A stretch of DNA of 64,000 nucleotides from NCBI GenBank assembly GCA_021786575.1, contig JAJYMY010000001.1, positions 124,001 through 188,000 on the forward strand, in the 5' to 3' direction. Below the pieces are notes generated by a model. It had not been told where the DNA came from. It did no database searches and saw only the letters and a program-made list of their open reading frames with translations. This document shows positions 7,702-15,718 of this stretch, piece after piece; position 1 is the first letter of the stretch; every line of letters starts with the position of its first letter. The stretch is from an archaeon. Its GTDB lineage: Archaea > Thermoproteota > Nitrososphaeria > Nitrososphaerales > Gagatemarchaeaceae. A program made the translations under genes and the position numbers.

Positions 7702-8886
7702 GTGTCGGTCTTTCAAACGGTGATGAAGTATGTTCGCATGACTCGCGCCTCATGTGTGAAGAAGAGGCACTCTAAGCAAGGAAAGGTGTTGCTCTCCATG
7801 GGTGCTATCGCAAGCCTACTACTGCTCCTTCCCATTACTACCATCACCGCGCAGAGCGCTAATTCCAATCTGATCATTCAAGGCGACGACCCACTGTTCA
7901 ACTACACGTTCGACTTCTGTCATTATATCGGGCTCGGCTCTTGCAATGTGGGTGTTAGCCTGGACGAAGCCTACACTGAGCAGGTGCAGCTGACTACCAC
8001 AGTAGACCATACTGTGCTAGAGCCCGGAACTACTGCGACCTTGACTGCTGATGCAAACCCGCAACAAGGCTCCGCGACCATCCGCTTTACCTTCACCCTG
8101 GGAAGCAAGTCTTATTCGGCGAGCACCTCGATTTCGACCCCCGGCGTAGGCGCGGCAACCCTCGGCAGCTTCTCGATACCCCTGAGCGTGATCCTTGCCC
8201 CTCTGGGCATATCCTCAATTCTACCTATCCCAGGCGACTTCGCCACCTCATTCGTTTACAATTCGATCCTCTACGACGCAGTCTCCTCCAATGACTTCAC
8301 CGGCGGAGGGCAGCTACAATGGGCAAGCGCCGGAAGCGTTGTCCAAAGCCTTTCTTTCGATGGTACTCACCCAACTTCCACACTAGGGTTGGGGTCAATG
8401 GCAGACAGTCAAGATTGGCAGTTGTCGTTTGATTTGACGAATCTGCCCCTTGTCAACCAGGTGCATCTGTATTCGCAGACCATCACCTCAGAACAATTCG
8501 GGTCGAATTCCCCGACGCCCGTCACTTTCTACCATGTTATAGTCGAACAACCTTCCGAGGGGAGCATTGCGACCACCTACGGTTCCGCGTGGTACATCTC
8601 CGGCTATCAATTGAGCCTGAGCGCCACACCAACCAACTCCTACACTTTCCAATCTTGGAGTGCTAACGGCCAGACCGTTTCGACTTCGCCCACCTACGCA
8701 TTTACTGTGGCAGGCCCAACTGACGTGACCGCTAATTTTGCCAAGTTGAGCGCTGTGGCTGGTGTCCAAGGCATAATTCAAAGCGCGACCGATTTCTTAG
8801 GTTCTGTGCAGGGCATTGTGTTCTTGTTGGTAGTGATTGCGATAATCGCAGGCGTAGCTGTGCGGCTCAGCAGGAAGTCACCGTAG
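7702..8886 (+). CDS. Large secreted/surface-anchored protein with an InlB-like repeat
   Basis: 394 residues. A basic N-terminus and hydrophobic segment (LLSMGAIASLLLLLPITTIT) act as signal or anchor; the body is Ser/Thr-rich beta sequence; about residues 290-350 (from VIVEQPSEGSIATTYGSAWY to FQSWSANG and DVTANFAKL) resemble the bacterial/InlB B-type repeat; the C-terminus has a membrane helix followed by RLSRKSP, typical of a surface protein anchored by its tail. GTG7702 lies 9 nt after the previous stop; ATG7723 is an alternative. Could be a surface or virion protein. Confidence 0.7.
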   Translation: MSVFQTVMKYVRMTRASCVKKRHSKQGKVLLSMGAIASLLLLLPITTITAQSANSNLIIQGDDPLFNYTFDFCHYIGLGSCNVGVSLDEAYTEQVQLTTTVDHTVLEPGTTATLTADANPQQGSATIRFTFTLGSKSYSASTSISTPGVGAATLGSFSIPLSVILAPLGISSILPIPGDFATSFVYNSILYDAVSSNDFTGGGQLQWASAGSVVQSLSFDGTHPTSTLGLGSMADSQDWQLSFDLTNLPLVNQVHLYSQTITSEQFGSNSPTPVTFYHVIVEQPSEGSIATTYGSAWYISGYQLSLSATPTNSYTFQSWSANGQTVSTSPTYAFTVAGPTDVTANFAKLSAVAGVQGIIQSATDFLGSVQGIVFLLVVIAIIAGVAVRLSRKSP

Positions 8887-8902
8887 ATCGGATTGGGCGA
8901 GC

Positions 8903-9100
8903 ATGATATTTGGCGCTAGGCGGGGGCAGTCGGGCGCAGCAGGAATCGCTGGAATCATCGTCCTGGTTATCGGAGCGTTCCTCTTTGTCGCTGGTATTAT
9001 CCCCGCACTCTCACCAGGTGGTGCGGCGAACATTCCGTTGGTAGCAGCAGGGGCGATTGTAATGCTGGTCGGCGGCGCTATACTGAAGTTTGCTGACTGA
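8903..9100 (+). CDS. Small two-helix membrane protein
   Basis: 65 residues, almost entirely two hydrophobic helices (IAGIIVLVIGAFLFVAGIIPAL and PLVAAGAIVMLVGGAILKF) joined by a short Gly/Pro loop. Begins 16 nt after the surface-protein gene, so probably cotranscribed. Size and shape recall small membrane or virion coat-type proteins of archaeal viruses, but nothing specific is seen. Confidence 0.6.
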   Translation: MIFGARRGQSGAAGIAGIIVLVIGAFLFVAGIIPALSPGGAANIPLVAAGAIVMLVGGAILKFAD

Positions 9101-9156
9101 AATGCAGGCTGCCGCTGCCGTATAACATATTATGCATCGCATACCACCTTCTTTGG

Positions 9157-9669
9157 GTGCAGCGCGTGACCAAAGACTTCACCTTCAGAGCGATGAATGA
9201 GGAATACAGGATGCTAGCAGCCATCCTTGGAGCTGGCTACGGTGGGACATGGAGAGCATCAAAGGCGATCAATAATGCCATTGATGCCACCCCAGAGAAG
9301 TGGCTGCAGCGAAAGCCAGTCTTGTTACACGTACAGCTTTCAGACAGCGCGGTGAGGAAGTTGAACAAGGTTGCTAAGAAGCACAAGCTCAGCGATGCTA
9401 CATTGATCGAGAGAGCCCTTGACTGGCAGTACCGCAAGACCGCACTGAAGCTTGTGAAGAATATTGCCGCCAAGGCCGATGCGGTCATAGACAAGAAAGG
9501 AACGCCCATCGCTGTAGAAATGGACCTGGATATGTTGCAGCTGCTGAACGCTTTGCTGCCCTTCGCCCCCTTTGATTTCAGCATCAACAGGGGAGAGAAG
9601 CCGTACATGGTGGTCAAAGAAGGCTGGAGAACTCCTTACGAGCCTGACGACGTAGCAGCAAAGCAGTAA
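9157..9669 (+). CDS. RHH-type DNA-binding protein candidate
   Basis: 170 residues from GTG9157. Residues about 57-92 (LLHVQLSDSAVRKLNKVAKK then SDATLIERAL) match the strand-helix-helix pattern of ribbon-helix-helix proteins. The rest, including MDLDMLQLLNALLPFAPF, is not recognised. A TATA-like TATAACATATTATG lies about 30 nt upstream. Likely a regulator of the element; function inferred from fold only. Confidence 0.55.
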   Translation: MQRVTKDFTFRAMNEEYRMLAAILGAGYGGTWRASKAINNAIDATPEKWLQRKPVLLHVQLSDSAVRKLNKVAKKHKLSDATLIERALDWQYRKTALKLVKNIAAKADAVIDKKGTPIAVEMDLDMLQLLNALLPFAPFDFSINRGEKPYMVVKEGWRTPYEPDDVAAKQ

Positions 9670-9762
9670 GCTGTCAGTGCCCACCGTATATGCTGCGGCA
9701 GGGTGGTGGGCGGTGGCTTCGGCTGCACACCCTATAGCACTATAGCAACGTTGCGCTAACGC

Positions 9763-9790
9763 AGCTCTGCCCACAAGCGTGTGCAGGGCT
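9763..9790. other. Imperfect 12-bp hairpin in element 1 intergenic region
   Basis: AGCTCTGCCCAC and GTGTGCAGGGCT pair around an AAGC loop with one mismatch and one G-T pair. It lies between the convergent genes ending at 9669 and 9867, so it may be a transcription-end hairpin; an origin is another possibility. Nearby 9731-9746 repeats CTATAGCA. Confidence 0.35.
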
Positions 9791-9866
9791 AGGTTGTACT
9801 GGCATCATGGGCAACTGGCTAAGTACCATCTTCGGCTATTGCTTGCCTGCACTCCGCGATGGTCTT

Positions 9867-10262
9867 CTACAGCAAGTCACGGTCAGTAACATACTCTTTG
9901 ACAGCTTCGAACAGTGTGATAACATCTCTTGCTTTGTCGACAATGTACCAGTACTCCCGTGTCCCGGTCCGCCTTGAGCATCTCTTGGTTGGGACAATTC
10001 TGCCCTTGATCTTGAGATAGCGGTTAATCGTGTCAAAGAAGGCTTGGGCATCAATGTTACTTGAACGTGTGCCGAACCAGCCCGGAAGCCCTTTCTTCTT
10101 TCCTACTCTGCCGCGGTCCACAAATCCTGCAACAAGCCGAATGAATTTCTCTTCGTCTATGACCTCCCTATTCTCTACGCTTTGCTTCAGTACATTGTGC
10201 AAGTCAATGTGACGTCCTTGTAGGGTAGGCACAACTTTCCTTCGTACTGTCGGTTTCCCCAT
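9867..10262 (-). CDS. Basic element protein of unknown function
   Basis: 131 residues, strongly basic (for example RGRVGKKKGLPGWFGTRSSN and KGRIVPTKRCSRRTGTREYW), with a helical C-terminus. The YLKIKGRIVPTKR...REYWYIV stretch could be a winged or small DNA-binding domain. No family recognised. Minus strand; ends at an intergenic hairpin region. Confidence 0.5.
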   Translation of the reverse strand: MGKPTVRRKVVPTLQGRHIDLHNVLKQSVENREVIDEEKFIRLVAGFVDRGRVGKKKGLPGWFGTRSSNIDAQAFFDTINRYLKIKGRIVPTKRCSRRTGTREYWYIVDKARDVITLFEAVKEYVTDRDLL

Positions 10263-10374
10263 GCGGACATCCTACAGCCTCTCGTATTTAGAAACGCGGC
10301 AGTGTTCTGCCTTACATCTCTCGCGATGTAAACATGGTTTGCTGCACAGGGCCCAAGTGCTGTCCTATCGTTTG

Positions 10375-10665
10375 CTAGCCCGCAGGGGCCACGCTCTCAA
10401 TTACCCACTGCCCCCTTCGCTTTCGTGCTAGGCATGGTCTAGCCTTGAAACAAGCTGCCCACTCCACCAACTGCTGCCTATCGCTCTCTGCAAAGTGCCC
10501 ACCCCGCTTGACCTGCACTGCCAGCACTGTTACCCCATCGCTAGCTAGCATGTCAATGGGCGTGCGCGATGCAGCGCTCAAAATCACCTTCGTGTAGCCC
10601 TTCGCCCGCAGCAGGCCCCGCACGTGCTTCTCAGCTGCAACGCCTCGCTCGTAGGGCGAATTCAG
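10375..10665 (-). CDS. Hjc-like PD-(D/E)XK nuclease with an unclear start
   Basis: The open frame reads NSPYERGVAAEKHVRGLLRA, then SRTPIDMLASDG and VLAVQVKRGGHF, the Glu...Asp...(Q)xK layout of archaeal Holliday junction resolvases of the Hjc type. Those enzymes cut four-way junctions. The first normal start, GTG10623, would remove the conserved ER-G segment; upstream only a CTG (10665) precedes the in-frame TAG at 10678-10680. An out-of-frame ATG at 10685 suggests a frameshift near the 5' end. Possibly damaged. Confidence 0.5.
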   Translation of the reverse strand: MNSPYERGVAAEKHVRGLLRAKGYTKVILSAASRTPIDMLASDGVTVLAVQVKRGGHFAESDRQQLVEWAACFKARPCLARKRRGQWVIESVAPAG

Positions 10666-10742
10666 CGCGCGTGCACCCTAAGCATAGTGGCGTGCGATGT
10701 ATAACTGGTTATACGGCTTGGTCTTGTTGTTCTTATCTTCCG

Positions 10743-11105
10743 TCAGCTAGTCATGAACTCGGCAATCCATCTTTCAACCATGCCTCGGAGAGGGTTCTCC
10801 CCACTTACGGTCCCTGCATCGTCAACAATAACACTTCGATTGTTCAAGATGAGGGTTCCGCTGATGGAGTCGAAGCTCTTGACACCTTTCTTCATCAACA
10901 GGTATTTCGAGAAACCATCTCTGCTGAATGCCTTCTTGACGGGTTCGAGTTGTGCCACCCCTTGGGTCGCAACAATCACAGTTGGGGCATTTCTCGGAAC
11001 CTTGATGTTGCTCCCACAGTACGTACACTTGACAAAATCAACCCAGGACAGCACTGCCCCTTTGTAGGGTGCCCCACAGTTAGGACATTTGATTGAATTT
11101 ATCAC
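10743..11105 (-). CDS. Zinc-ribbon protein of unknown function
   Basis: 120 residues from GTG11105, which follows a palindromic TATA box by about 41 nt. N-terminal zinc ribbon CPNC...CTYC (residues about 7-30), then a beta-rich domain with SFDSISGTLILNNRSVIVDD. A longer frame up to 11465 exists but its first 120 residues overlap the divergent PH-like gene and look unstructured, so I reject it. Function unknown. Confidence 0.6.
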   Translation of the reverse strand: MINSIKCPNCGAPYKGAVLSWVDFVKCTYCGSNIKVPRNAPTVIVATQGVAQLEPVKKAFSRDGFSKYLLMKKGVKSFDSISGTLILNNRSVIVDDAGTVSGENPLRGMVERWIAEFMTS

Positions 11106-11140
11106 GGGGCCAGCCGATTCTTTGAATGTTATTTTAGAAT

Positions 11141-11150
11141 TCTTATATAA
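11141..11150. promoter_or_regulatory. Palindromic TATA box shared by divergent genes
   Basis: TCTTATATAA, continuing into GC, is close to symmetric (CTTATATAAG) and lies 41 nt from both the minus-strand GTG11105 and the plus-strand ATG11187. It may serve both directions. Confidence 0.45.
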
Positions 11151-11186
11151 GCTGAAGCGGAAACGCCAGCGCGTAGTCCTGACTAA

Positions 11187-11615
11187 ATGAGTCTGGTTCT
11201 TGGTAAGGATGAAAAGATAGTTCGAGACGAATCTAGTGTTTGGTATCATAGTGGCAGCAGTCGATATGGGAGCCCGATGTGGGGAAGGCTTCTGTTGACT
11301 AACAAGAGATTCGCTTTCGTCGAGCAAGCGAATATCCAATCTGGACCTTTCTTCGCGAAGAAGGTTGAGCTTCAGACCAAGGGAATCAAAATCAATCTTC
11401 CAATTGAGAAAGTAGTGGGGTCGGCAATGGAGAACCGGACAAGGAAGAAGGGAACACTGAACCAACCGGCGGGAATGTTTGGAAAGGAGACGTATAACGT
11501 GTTGATTGTATCGCTAGACACCGAGAATGGCGTTGACAATCCTGTCTTCGAGGTCAGAGACCCGGCTGGTTGGTCGGCTGCCATTCAGCAAGCAACCGGC
11601 GGCCAGGCAGTCTAG
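11187..11615 (+). CDS. PH/GRAM-like domain protein
   Basis: 142 residues. The pattern LGKDEKIVRDESSVWYH, then WGRLLLTNKRFAFVEQ and KINLPIEKVVGSAMENR, is the strand order of bacterial PH-like/GRAM domains. Their ligands in prokaryotes are mostly unknown. Ends 12 nt before the next small gene, so cotranscribed. Confidence 0.65.
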   Translation: MSLVLGKDEKIVRDESSVWYHSGSSRYGSPMWGRLLLTNKRFAFVEQANIQSGPFFAKKVELQTKGIKINLPIEKVVGSAMENRTRKKGTLNQPAGMFGKETYNVLIVSLDTENGVDNPVFEVRDPAGWSAAIQQATGGQAV

Positions 11616-11627
11616 CGGGCCGTAGTC

Positions 11628-11873
11628 TTGGAACTGACGAGTGCCGAAGAAGCAGAAGAATTCGCGAAAGAGTGGCTCCAATCGAAGTACCGCAATAGGA
11701 TAGCGAAGCTAAGATTCAGTCAAGTCATGTTGGAGTCAGGAGTATGGACGATTAGAGCAGAGTTGGAATTGAAGCAGGGGGTGCTGTCCACCATCAGACA
11801 AGATTTTGTCCTGAAAATTGACGGAACGTCTGGAAAAGTTCTGGGATATCGAGAGGGCTCTGCCGGGATATAG
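11628..11873 (+). CDS. Small PepSY-like protein
   Basis: 81 residues from TTG11628. Helix AEEAEEFAKEWLQSKYRNR, a beta sheet, and a final DFVLKIDGTSGKVLGYREG that resembles the C-terminal strand pair of PepSY-type domains. No signal peptide. Coupled with the PH-like gene; function unknown. Confidence 0.5.
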   Translation: MELTSAEEAEEFAKEWLQSKYRNRIAKLRFSQVMLESGVWTIRAELELKQGVLSTIRQDFVLKIDGTSGKVLGYREGSAGI

Positions 11874-11881
11874 CACAGACC

Positions 11882-12337
11882 CTAGTGACCCTCTAATACT
11901 GCCACACGCCAGTCAAAGCCCGCCGCGTTAACTTGGATGTAGTAGTTGGCCCCGATAGTTAGCCCGTAGCAGTAGTCTGTGAAGCTGCCCTGATGCTGGC
12001 TCACGCCCCCATAGCACGTCTCGACAGACCCGCCCACCGGGTAGATTGCCCAGTACAGCAAAGTGTAGTTGGCCGGGGCGGTGGCGGTGACGTTGAGGCT
12101 GACTTACACGCTCGCCGTCGTTGCGGTGAAGGGCTGGCTGTTTGCCTTGCCCGTCCCGTTGTTCGCCACCAGGACCGCCCCCATGCTCAGCGTGGTGGCA
12201 GTCACGGTCTGCGTTGTGGTGGCAGTGGTTGTTTCTATCACTGTCCTACCGGCAGGGGCGTTCGACAGTCCGATGGCTACCTCTACGAAGAGAGCTATGA
12301 CAACGGCCACCGCCCACACGAAGCTGCGCAACCACAA
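11882..12337 (-). pseudogene. Secreted Thr-rich protein broken by an in-frame TAA
   Basis: From ATG12337 the frame starts with a signal-like helix (FVWAVAVVIALFVEVAIGL), a Thr-rich stalk, then VANNGTGKANSQPFTATTAS, and hits TAA at 12104-12106. Directly after the stop the same frame continues for 73 codons with ordered extracellular-type sequence (VSLNVTATAPANYTLLYWAI, later CYGGVSQ and DYCYGLTIGANYY) to a TAG at 11882. A single point change (for example CAA, GAA or AAA to TAA) would explain it. Likely a decayed surface protein of about 151 residues. Confidence 0.7.
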
Positions 12338-12452
12338 AGCAGGCTTCTCTTTTGTATTTAGCTCGTGGCATGTGTCCTTGACCCATACGTGACATGTGCT
12401 CGATTACGGAGATATGCGGCAGCTAAGCGTGCTCTACCTGTCAGCGGCTAGC

Positions 12453-12635
12453 ATGGTCAAGAGATACAGGAACGTGAGCATCCCAGAGGATTTGTACGTT
12501 AAGCTGGAGAAGCTGGTCGAGTCAGAGAAGGCGGGGTACGTCAGCGTGTAGGATGCAGTGAAGGATGCTACTAGGGAGCCGGTGAGGAAGCACAAACTGC
12601 TACCGTTATGCTTCGAAGTCTCGCATCATCGCTAA
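12453..12635 (+). pseudogene. Ribbon-helix-helix regulator with in-frame TAG
   Basis: MVKRYRNVSIPEDLYVKLEK begins a typical CopG/MetJ-like ribbon-helix-helix protein; after KAGYVSV comes TAG (12549-12551), and the same frame goes on DAVKDATREPVRKHKLLPL, the expected second helix and tail. The stop replaces a residue at the turn before the second helix. Too short for usual gene calling. Looks like a recently inactivated regulator of the element; the tail overlaps the next gene's 3' end. Confidence 0.65.
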
Positions 12636-13547
12636 AGGAACGGCATCCGTGAAGGCAGACTTGATTTCGTCAAACTTCGGAGAAAGCTCCTCCATTTGCT
12701 TAAGCTGCCCAATCATTCGTTTGAAAGACGTTAGCTCTGAATAGAACACCCTCGCCAATCCGCCGGCGATTGCGATGGCCAATCCATAGAACACGTTGAA
12801 AGCAGAGGCGATTGCGGCGACAGTAGCAAGCAAGAAGTTCGACATGCGGCGTGAGGACCGACTTGCGGTGTACTCTGTAAGCGCTTTCTGCGATTCATAG
12901 GCTACATCAATTCTACTCTTAAGATACTGAGCAAGTTCTTTGTTGCTTGCTCTTAACTTCACAAGCCCACCTTCGACGTACTCTTTTGCCGCCGTAACGG
13001 AATGGGTCCTCCACAGCTCCTTTTCTTCGTCGAGGAATTGGCTGACCACATGAACGCGTTCCGTCAACATGTTGTAGGCTGCAACAAAGCTCTCGTCTAG
13101 CTTCCTGAGCGCGATGCCAAGCTGTTTCTCAGCTGGATCAAGTGTGTCCTCGTACGTGTCAGCTTGCAGACGAGACAGGCATTGGTTGAAGAACCTCGCG
13201 TGTGCCTGCAGTACCCTCTCGTCAGTCCATCCTCTGATGACGTTGTGCTTAATCGGGGCTCTAAGATACGTGATGAACCAAACCCGATATGCCTGGACAG
13301 CGCTTTGGAACTTGGATTTGTCTCTGACAATGTCATAGTTCTTGTCTAGCAGCATGAAGCCGGTGTGTTTCGTGTTAGGAGGCGGTAGAAAGGTAGATGC
13401 ATAGACGGCCAGGTAGTAGTCCGAGTCTTGAATCTGGCACGGCCAAACCTTGAGCTTCTCGTCGGGCTCTTGGTGGATTTGAGCCATTGATCGCGCTAAC
13501 GGGGGAGCGTGGAAAGGCTTCCATTCGTAGTTAACAGCCCTGGCCAA
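12606..13547 (-). CDS. Membrane-associated helical protein of unknown function
   Basis: 313 residues. An N-terminal soluble domain with VWPCQIQDSDYYLAVYAST, a long charged helical middle (possible coiled coil, about 150-225), then two close membrane segments near residues 232-265 (FLLATVAAIASAFNVFYGLAIAI) and an amphipathic tail. No family recognised. It lies between the broken RHH gene and IntC. The layout (sensor-like N-part, helical linker, two C-terminal helices) could suit a membrane-acting defence or entry-exclusion protein, but that is speculation. Confidence 0.55.
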   Translation of the reverse strand: MARAVNYEWKPFHAPPLARSMAQIHQEPDEKLKVWPCQIQDSDYYLAVYASTFLPPPNTKHTGFMLLDKNYDIVRDKSKFQSAVQAYRVWFITYLRAPIKHNVIRGWTDERVLQAHARFFNQCLSRLQADTYEDTLDPAEKQLGIALRKLDESFVAAYNMLTERVHVVSQFLDEEKELWRTHSVTAAKEYVEGGLVKLRASNKELAQYLKSRIDVAYESQKALTEYTASRSSRRMSNFLLATVAAIASAFNVFYGLAIAIAGGLARVFYSELTSFKRMIGQLKQMEELSPKFDEIKSAFTDAVPLAMMRDFEA

Positions 13548-13580
13548 TCAGAGTATTCGAGGGCCAAGTTTGGTTTAAGT

Positions 13581-14489
13581 TTATGCCACCAGTTGACAAG
13601 TCTCTCGATTACCATCGCTGTCCAAGACTGGAAACATGCAGACTGTCCGCGAGTAGAACCTATCCGCCTGCTTCACCTTGGTCAGGTAGTGCATACCCCC
13701 CACAGACTTGCCCAATGAGCGACCCTGTACGAAGTCGCATACGCTTTCTGGCACGTTGTTCTCTATCAGAAAGTTGTACTGCCACTTGCGCAGGTACTTC
13801 GCGGGCAGCCCATGCCTGCTGAAGTAGACCTTGACGGTGTTGAGCTTGAGCGAGCACTGCCGCAGCTCCTCTACGAAGCCGGTGGGCAGGTAGCAGTACA
13901 GCACGCGCTTGGTACCCCTGTCCATGCTTAGAGGGTACTTGGCTACGCTACCCTCGACCATGAGCCTGCCCCTGTCGTAGATGCGAAGGAACTCCACCGC
14001 CTCTATGGGACGTATGCCTGAGTAGAGCATGACCTTGAAGCAGAGCTTGTACTCTGGATGGGAGAACCGCTTGTATGCTTCGACAACCTCTGACGTGACT
14101 GGCACGTAGTCGTCGGTCCCCGTCTTGGGCACTTTGACGACCTTGCGGTACCTGTGCAGGTCCTCTTCGCTGATGACGCTGAACTCTTCAATGTAGTTGA
14201 GGAGGTTGCGGATCGCAAGCGCTAGGCTGCGCTTGCCTGGCTTGGCGTTGTCCAGCAGCTCCTTGAGCTTGAACTGGTCTTCGATGAAAGGCGGGAAGTA
14301 GCGTTTGGCGTTGTACACCATCGCGTAGGCGTGCCGCTTGCCGTGCTTGTTCCACAGCCACGTGTGGAAGCGTTCTGCGTACTCGCCGTAGGGCAGTGGG
14401 GTGATACCGTTGCTTGGGATGTCAAACCTTCCATTCGCCCTCCAAGCTGGTAACCCGGGTTCAAATCCCGGCGACCGCATCCGTTTCAC
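13581..14489 (-). CDS. Integrase C-terminal catalytic part (IntC), split by integration
   Basis: Tyrosine recombinase catalytic domain. Visible are the first Arg in YSGIRPIEAVEF, a KxxR box in KYLRKW (instead of HxxR, as in SSV integrases) and the nucleophile Tyr in GGMHYLTK. The apparent start ATG14479 to 14489 lies in or at the att repeat, which encodes RSPGFEPGLPAWRA in the same frame as IntN at 6870-7153; residues after the repeat begin NGRFDIPSN. The separated halves imply the integrase works only from the circular form. Confidence 0.88.
   Translation of the reverse strand: MKRMRSPGFEPGLPAWRANGRFDIPSNGITPLPYGEYAERFHTWLWNKHGKRHAYAMVYNAKRYFPPFIEDQFKLKELLDNAKPGKRSLALAIRNLLNYIEEFSVISEEDLHRYRKVVKVPKTGTDDYVPVTSEVVEAYKRFSHPEYKLCFKVMLYSGIRPIEAVEFLRIYDRGRLMVEGSVAKYPLSMDRGTKRVLYCYLPTGFVEELRQCSLKLNTVKVYFSRHGLPAKYLRKWQYNFLIENNVPESVCDFVQGRSLGKSVGGMHYLTKVKQADRFYSRTVCMFPVLDSDGNRETCQLVA
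14437..14479 (+). repeat. attR: 43-bp direct repeat, partial tRNA-Gly
   Basis: Perfect copy of 6870-6912. It lacks the acceptor 5' strand and D-arm, so it is not a functional tRNA; it marks the right end of element 1, after which chromosomal sequence resumes before moaC. Confidence 0.9.
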
Positions 14490-14612
14490 CTCTCTCTTGT
14501 CCCGTCTTGCACGTGGACGTGCGTCGACCTGCGAAAGCGGAAGCGACCTCGCTCAGTCGAGAGGCAGACAGGCAGAGAGAAGCTATAACGGGCGGCCGCA
14601 GGATAGAGCGAC

Positions 14613-15056
14613 GTGCCGTTCCATCAGGTCGACATATCGCAGAAACCCGTGGTCTATCGTGAGGCTGTCGCCACGGGTCGGATCAAGCTCAAGCGGACCA
14701 CGATCGAGCTGATAAGGAAGAAGAAGCTGGAGAAAGGGGACGCAGTCTCCCTCGCCGAGGTTGCTGCCATCTCCGGGTCCAAGAAGACCCCCGATTTGCT
14801 GGCGCTCTGCCATCCGCTAAGGATAGAGGAGGTCCAGCCGAGCGTGAAGCTCGGGGACGTCTGGGTGGAAGTCACCGTGAAAGTGGCAACTCATGAGAAG
14901 ACCGGCGTTGAGATGGAGGCGTTGACCGCCGTCTCTGCAGCCCTGCTCAACATATGGGACGTGACAAAGGCCTATGAGAAGGACCCCGAGGGCCAGTACC
15001 CCGGGACTGCCATCGAGTCAATCAGGGTCGTGAGGAAGGTAAAGAGGGCCGCGTGA
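14613..15056 (+). CDS. moaC: Cyclic pyranopterin monophosphate synthase MoaC
   Basis: Second step of molybdopterin synthesis, converting the MoaA product to cPMP. 147 residues with the family core DLLALCHPLRIEEVQPSV, the GVEMEALTAVSAALLNIWDV stretch and catalytic Lys region near VTKAYEKD. GTG14613 lies 30 nt after a TATA-like CTATAACG. First gene of the molybdenum region, directly right of element 1. Confidence 0.95.
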   Translation: MPFHQVDISQKPVVYREAVATGRIKLKRTTIELIRKKKLEKGDAVSLAEVAAISGSKKTPDLLALCHPLRIEEVQPSVKLGDVWVEVTVKVATHEKTGVEMEALTAVSAALLNIWDVTKAYEKDPEGQYPGTAIESIRVVRKVKRAA

Positions 15057-15115
15057 AAGAAGACAGAGACCCTGACGAACGCATCTTCTTCAGGACGTTC
15101 TGGCGACCCAACTGG

Positions 15116-15718
15116 TCAGTGATGGAGCGAGGCGGTCCCGTCCCTCATGACGTATGTCCGGTCGGCAAGCCTCCCGTCTTCTTCGTCTTGGCTGGTGAAG
15201 ATTACGTCGATGCCCGAGTCTGATGCGAGCCCCCTGTAGGCGGAGACGAACCCTTCCTTATCGTGGAGGAGCGAGAACACCTCATCTACCAGGATGGCCT
15301 TGGGGGTCGAGAATAGCGCCGTCGCTAACGCCACCCTCCCCCTCATTCCGAGGCTGAGGCTCCTGACGGGCCCCCCGAAGTCTATGCCCAGCTCTGATTT
15401 CGCCTTCGTTATGGTATCTGGAGTTAGAGCTCTCCCTTTGAGCCTCGCGCCCCACCTGAGATGCTTTTCCACGTCAAGGTGAGGCAGGCATGAAGAAGGA
15501 GTCACCATGACTATGCCTCTGCGTTCTGTCGGGAGCCTGGTCACGTCCGCCCCGTCCACCCTGACGAAACCCTCGTACGGGAGGAATCCGGCCAAGGCCC
15601 TGAACAGAGAAGTCTTCCCCGACCCGTTCTTTCCAGCCACGCACGTGGTCCCGCTGCACTGGACGTCTGCTGACAGCCGGAAGGCGTCAAGATGCGCCTT
15701 CAGGTTCGCCTCTATCAA
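15116..15718 (-). CDS. Molybdate/tungstate ABC transporter ATP-binding protein
   Basis: ATPase of an oxyanion importer. 200 residues, short for the family because the C-terminal regulatory domain is missing. Walker A GKNGSGKTS, signature LSLGMRGRVALA, Walker B AILVDEVFS, and switch region FTSQDEEDGRLADR, where the usual His after the D-loop is not obvious. Overlaps the permease gene by 4 nt. Molybdate or tungstate as substrate is inferred from the adjacent binding protein, ModE and cofactor genes. Confidence 0.88.
   Translation of the reverse strand: MIEANLKAHLDAFRLSADVQCSGTTCVAGKNGSGKTSLFRALAGFLPYEGFVRVDGADVTRLPTERRGIVMVTPSSCLPHLDVEKHLRWGARLKGRALTPDTITKAKSELGIDFGGPVRSLSLGMRGRVALATALFSTPKAILVDEVFSLLHDKEGFVSAYRGLASDSGIDVIFTSQDEEDGRLADRTYVMRDGTASLHH

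Larger units (their letters stand above)
6870..14479. mobile_element. Integrated element 1 (about 7.6 kb), SSV-type integration in tRNA-Gly
   Basis: Bounded by a 43-bp direct repeat of the tRNA-Gly 3' half, with the two halves of a tyrosine integrase at the two ends in the same frame. Cargo is two secreted or membrane proteins, a zinc-ribbon membrane protein, RHH-type and other small possible DNA binders, a PH-like domain protein, a resolvase-like nuclease and a large membrane-associated protein, plus two genes with in-frame stops. No replication initiator, capsid or ATPase was recognised, so virus versus plasmid cannot be decided. Base composition is less GC-rich than the flanks. Confidence 0.88.

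Noticed and set aside
11106-11465. Longer N-terminus for the zinc-ribbon protein
   Set aside because: Overlaps the divergent PH-like gene and reads as random sequence; the TATA box fits GTG11105.
12549-12551. Pyrrolysine at the TAG in the RHH gene
   Set aside because: No pyrrolysine genes or context in the window; a broken gene is simpler.
14437-14479. tRNA-like sequence with T-arm
   Set aside because: Only the 3' half of tRNA-Gly; no acceptor partner or D-arm. It is attR, not a gene.
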